From: JAFGJU01 sp964570935
Lineage (GTDB): Bacteria > Eisenbacteria > RBG-16-71-46 > JAFGJU01
Reading direction: 5' to 3'
DNA: 23,879 nt
NCBI GenBank assembly: GCA_964570935.1
Contig: CAZMZP010000102.1
Location: 1-23,879 of the forward strand
The stretch's first letter is position 1. Each line of letters opens with the position of its first letter. The notes under the pieces are model-generated. The model was not told the DNA's origin and ran no database searches. It saw only the letters and a program-made list of their open reading frames with translations. This document shows, one piece after another, positions 23,008-23,879 of this stretch. Made by a program: the position numbers and the translations under genes.

Positions 23008-23879
23008 TTACCGGCCGAGCACGACGATGGAAGTGGGACACTGGCCGAACCCGACTGCGGTCTCGAGGGCGCCCTGCGCCGAGAGGACCGTCACCCTGGG
23101 TTCGGAGGCCCCCAGCACCCACACCTTTCCGTTCTCTGACGCAAAGAGCGCCACGGGTCCGCCAAGCTTGCCCACCGCAAAAAGAACTCTGCCGTCCGAG
23201 GCCACCCGCGTCACAACGTCCTTCCCGGCGTCGGCCACCCAGCACCCACCGCCTGCCCTGTCGACCTCGATCGCGCTCATGGAGCTCGAGAAGGGGATTC
23301 GCAGAAGCTCCGCGGCCTGGGAGTCCAGCTTGACCAGCTCTCCAGTCGAGGTGTCTCCCACCCAGCAAGCGGACTCGACGACGTCCGCGTCCAGGAATCG
23401 CGGCGCCGGGCAGCCCGCGAACGCGACCAGACGCGCGCCGGCAGGGGAGTATTTCGATACTAGCCCTGCGTCTCTGTCGGCCAGCCAGAGGTTGCCGTCC
23501 GCGTCGAAGGCCACACACGACGGCCTCCGGAGCCCCTCTGATATGGTGAACAGAGTGAGTCCGTCGGGCGAGAGGACTTTCACGCCGGCCTCGGCCGCGT
23601 CCACGACCGCGCACAGTCCTTCCCGGCTCACGGCCAGAAACACAGGGAACATGGAGTCGGAGTTCTTCCACACGAAGCCACCCTCATCCGTCAGGCAGTA
23701 GACCCCCGTGTACGGGTCGGCCAGCCAGACTCTGTCGCCCTCAGCAGCGACGCACAGCGGGTAGAAGAACCCACCGGCCGTCCAAACACTGGAGCGCATG
23801 TCCGCCGAGAGCTCTGAGACGAGGCCGTCGCAGCCGTCACTCACCACCGCGAAATCGGGACCCGGAGTCGCGGCCAGCA
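23008..23879 (-). CDS. NHL-repeat beta-propeller protein, 5' end outside window
   Basis: Partial gene on the - strand; the frame is open to the window edge. Repeats of the NHL type are visible: VAAEGDRVWLADPYTGVYCL, RRPSCVAFDADGNLWLADRD, LDADVVESACWVGDTSTGEL, AIEVDRAGGGCWVADAGKDV and NGKVWVLGASEPRVTVL. Each is a roughly 45-residue blade with a W-[VL]-[AG]-D core, so at least five or six blades of a propeller are present. A GTG at 23845-23847 is in frame, but the preceding codons (LAATPGPDFAVV) look like an earlier blade or an N-terminal linker, so the true start lies beyond the window. It converges on the fusion-protein gene with only 16 bases between stop codons. The substrate is unknown; such propellers are usually exported. 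Confidence 0.75.
   Translation of the reverse strand, partial: LAATPGPDFAVVSDGCDGLVSELSADMRSSVWTAGGFFYPLCVAAEGDRVWLADPYTGVYCLTDEGGFVWKNSDSMFPVFLAVSREGLCAVVDAAEAGVKVLSPDGLTLFTISEGLRRPSCVAFDADGNLWLADRDAGLVSKYSPAGARLVAFAGCPAPRFLDADVVESACWVGDTSTGELVKLDSQAAELLRIPFSSSMSAIEVDRAGGGCWVADAGKDVVTRVASDGRVLFAVGKLGGPVALFASENGKVWVLGASEPRVTVLSAQGALETAVGFGQCPTSIVVLGR

Noticed and set aside
22989..23012. GC-rich stretch between the two converging genes as a bidirectional terminator.
   Set aside because: Only short, poorly placed GGCC/CGGC pairings and no T-run on either strand.

Overview
This is a GC-rich bacterial chromosomal segment. The two cell-surface proteins with FCB-style features (a C-terminal FlgD-like 'YPNPFNPTT' sorting domain, and a 'C-x-x-x-G-x-P-x-GGP-x-D' lipoprotein N-terminus), together with multi-domain propeller and barrel proteins, suggest an uncultured Gram-negative bacterium of the FCB superphylum or a nearby candidate phylum (Eisenbacteria/Latescibacteria-like). 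No rRNA or ribosomal protein is present to place it firmly.

Layout. (1) Positions 34-10584 are a dense + strand run of nine genes: topA, trmFO, xerC, hslV, hslU, argF, an Ig-like lipoprotein, dapF and dapA. Most neighbours overlap by ATGA or are separated by 6-35 bases. The order topA-trmFO-xerC-hslV-hslU is the classical arrangement also known from Bacillus. (2) Positions about 10644-13762 hold the wreck of a TraD/VirD4-like (HerA-type) DNA-transfer ATPase gene. It has an in-frame stop, three frameshifts and an apparently intact IS630-family element inserted at a TA. (3) Positions 13763-19271 hold a lower-GC block of secreted proteins: a right-handed beta-helix protein with its own sigma70-like promoter and terminator, a 1175-residue M6-like metalloprotease/beta-helix/FlgD-sorting protein, and a DNRLRE-type protein. 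An imperfect 76-base direct repeat flanks this block. (4) Positions 19360-22991 return to the high-GC style: dapB, then a very large fusion of a peptidase-MA-like zinc protease, a TolB-like propeller and an Omp85/BamA-like barrel, apparently started at a CTG codon. (5) A converging, 5'-truncated NHL-type propeller gene closes the window.

How the parts fit. DapA and DapB catalyse consecutive steps of lysine/diaminopimelate synthesis and DapF acts later. The sequence therefore reads as a dapF-dapA-dapB cluster split by about 8.8 kb of acquired or rearranged DNA. topA, xerC and hslVU are housekeeping functions (supercoiling, chromosome dimer resolution, proteolysis). The inserted and distal genes are envelope and secretome proteins. 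No tRNA, rRNA, CRISPR array or riboswitch was recognised.
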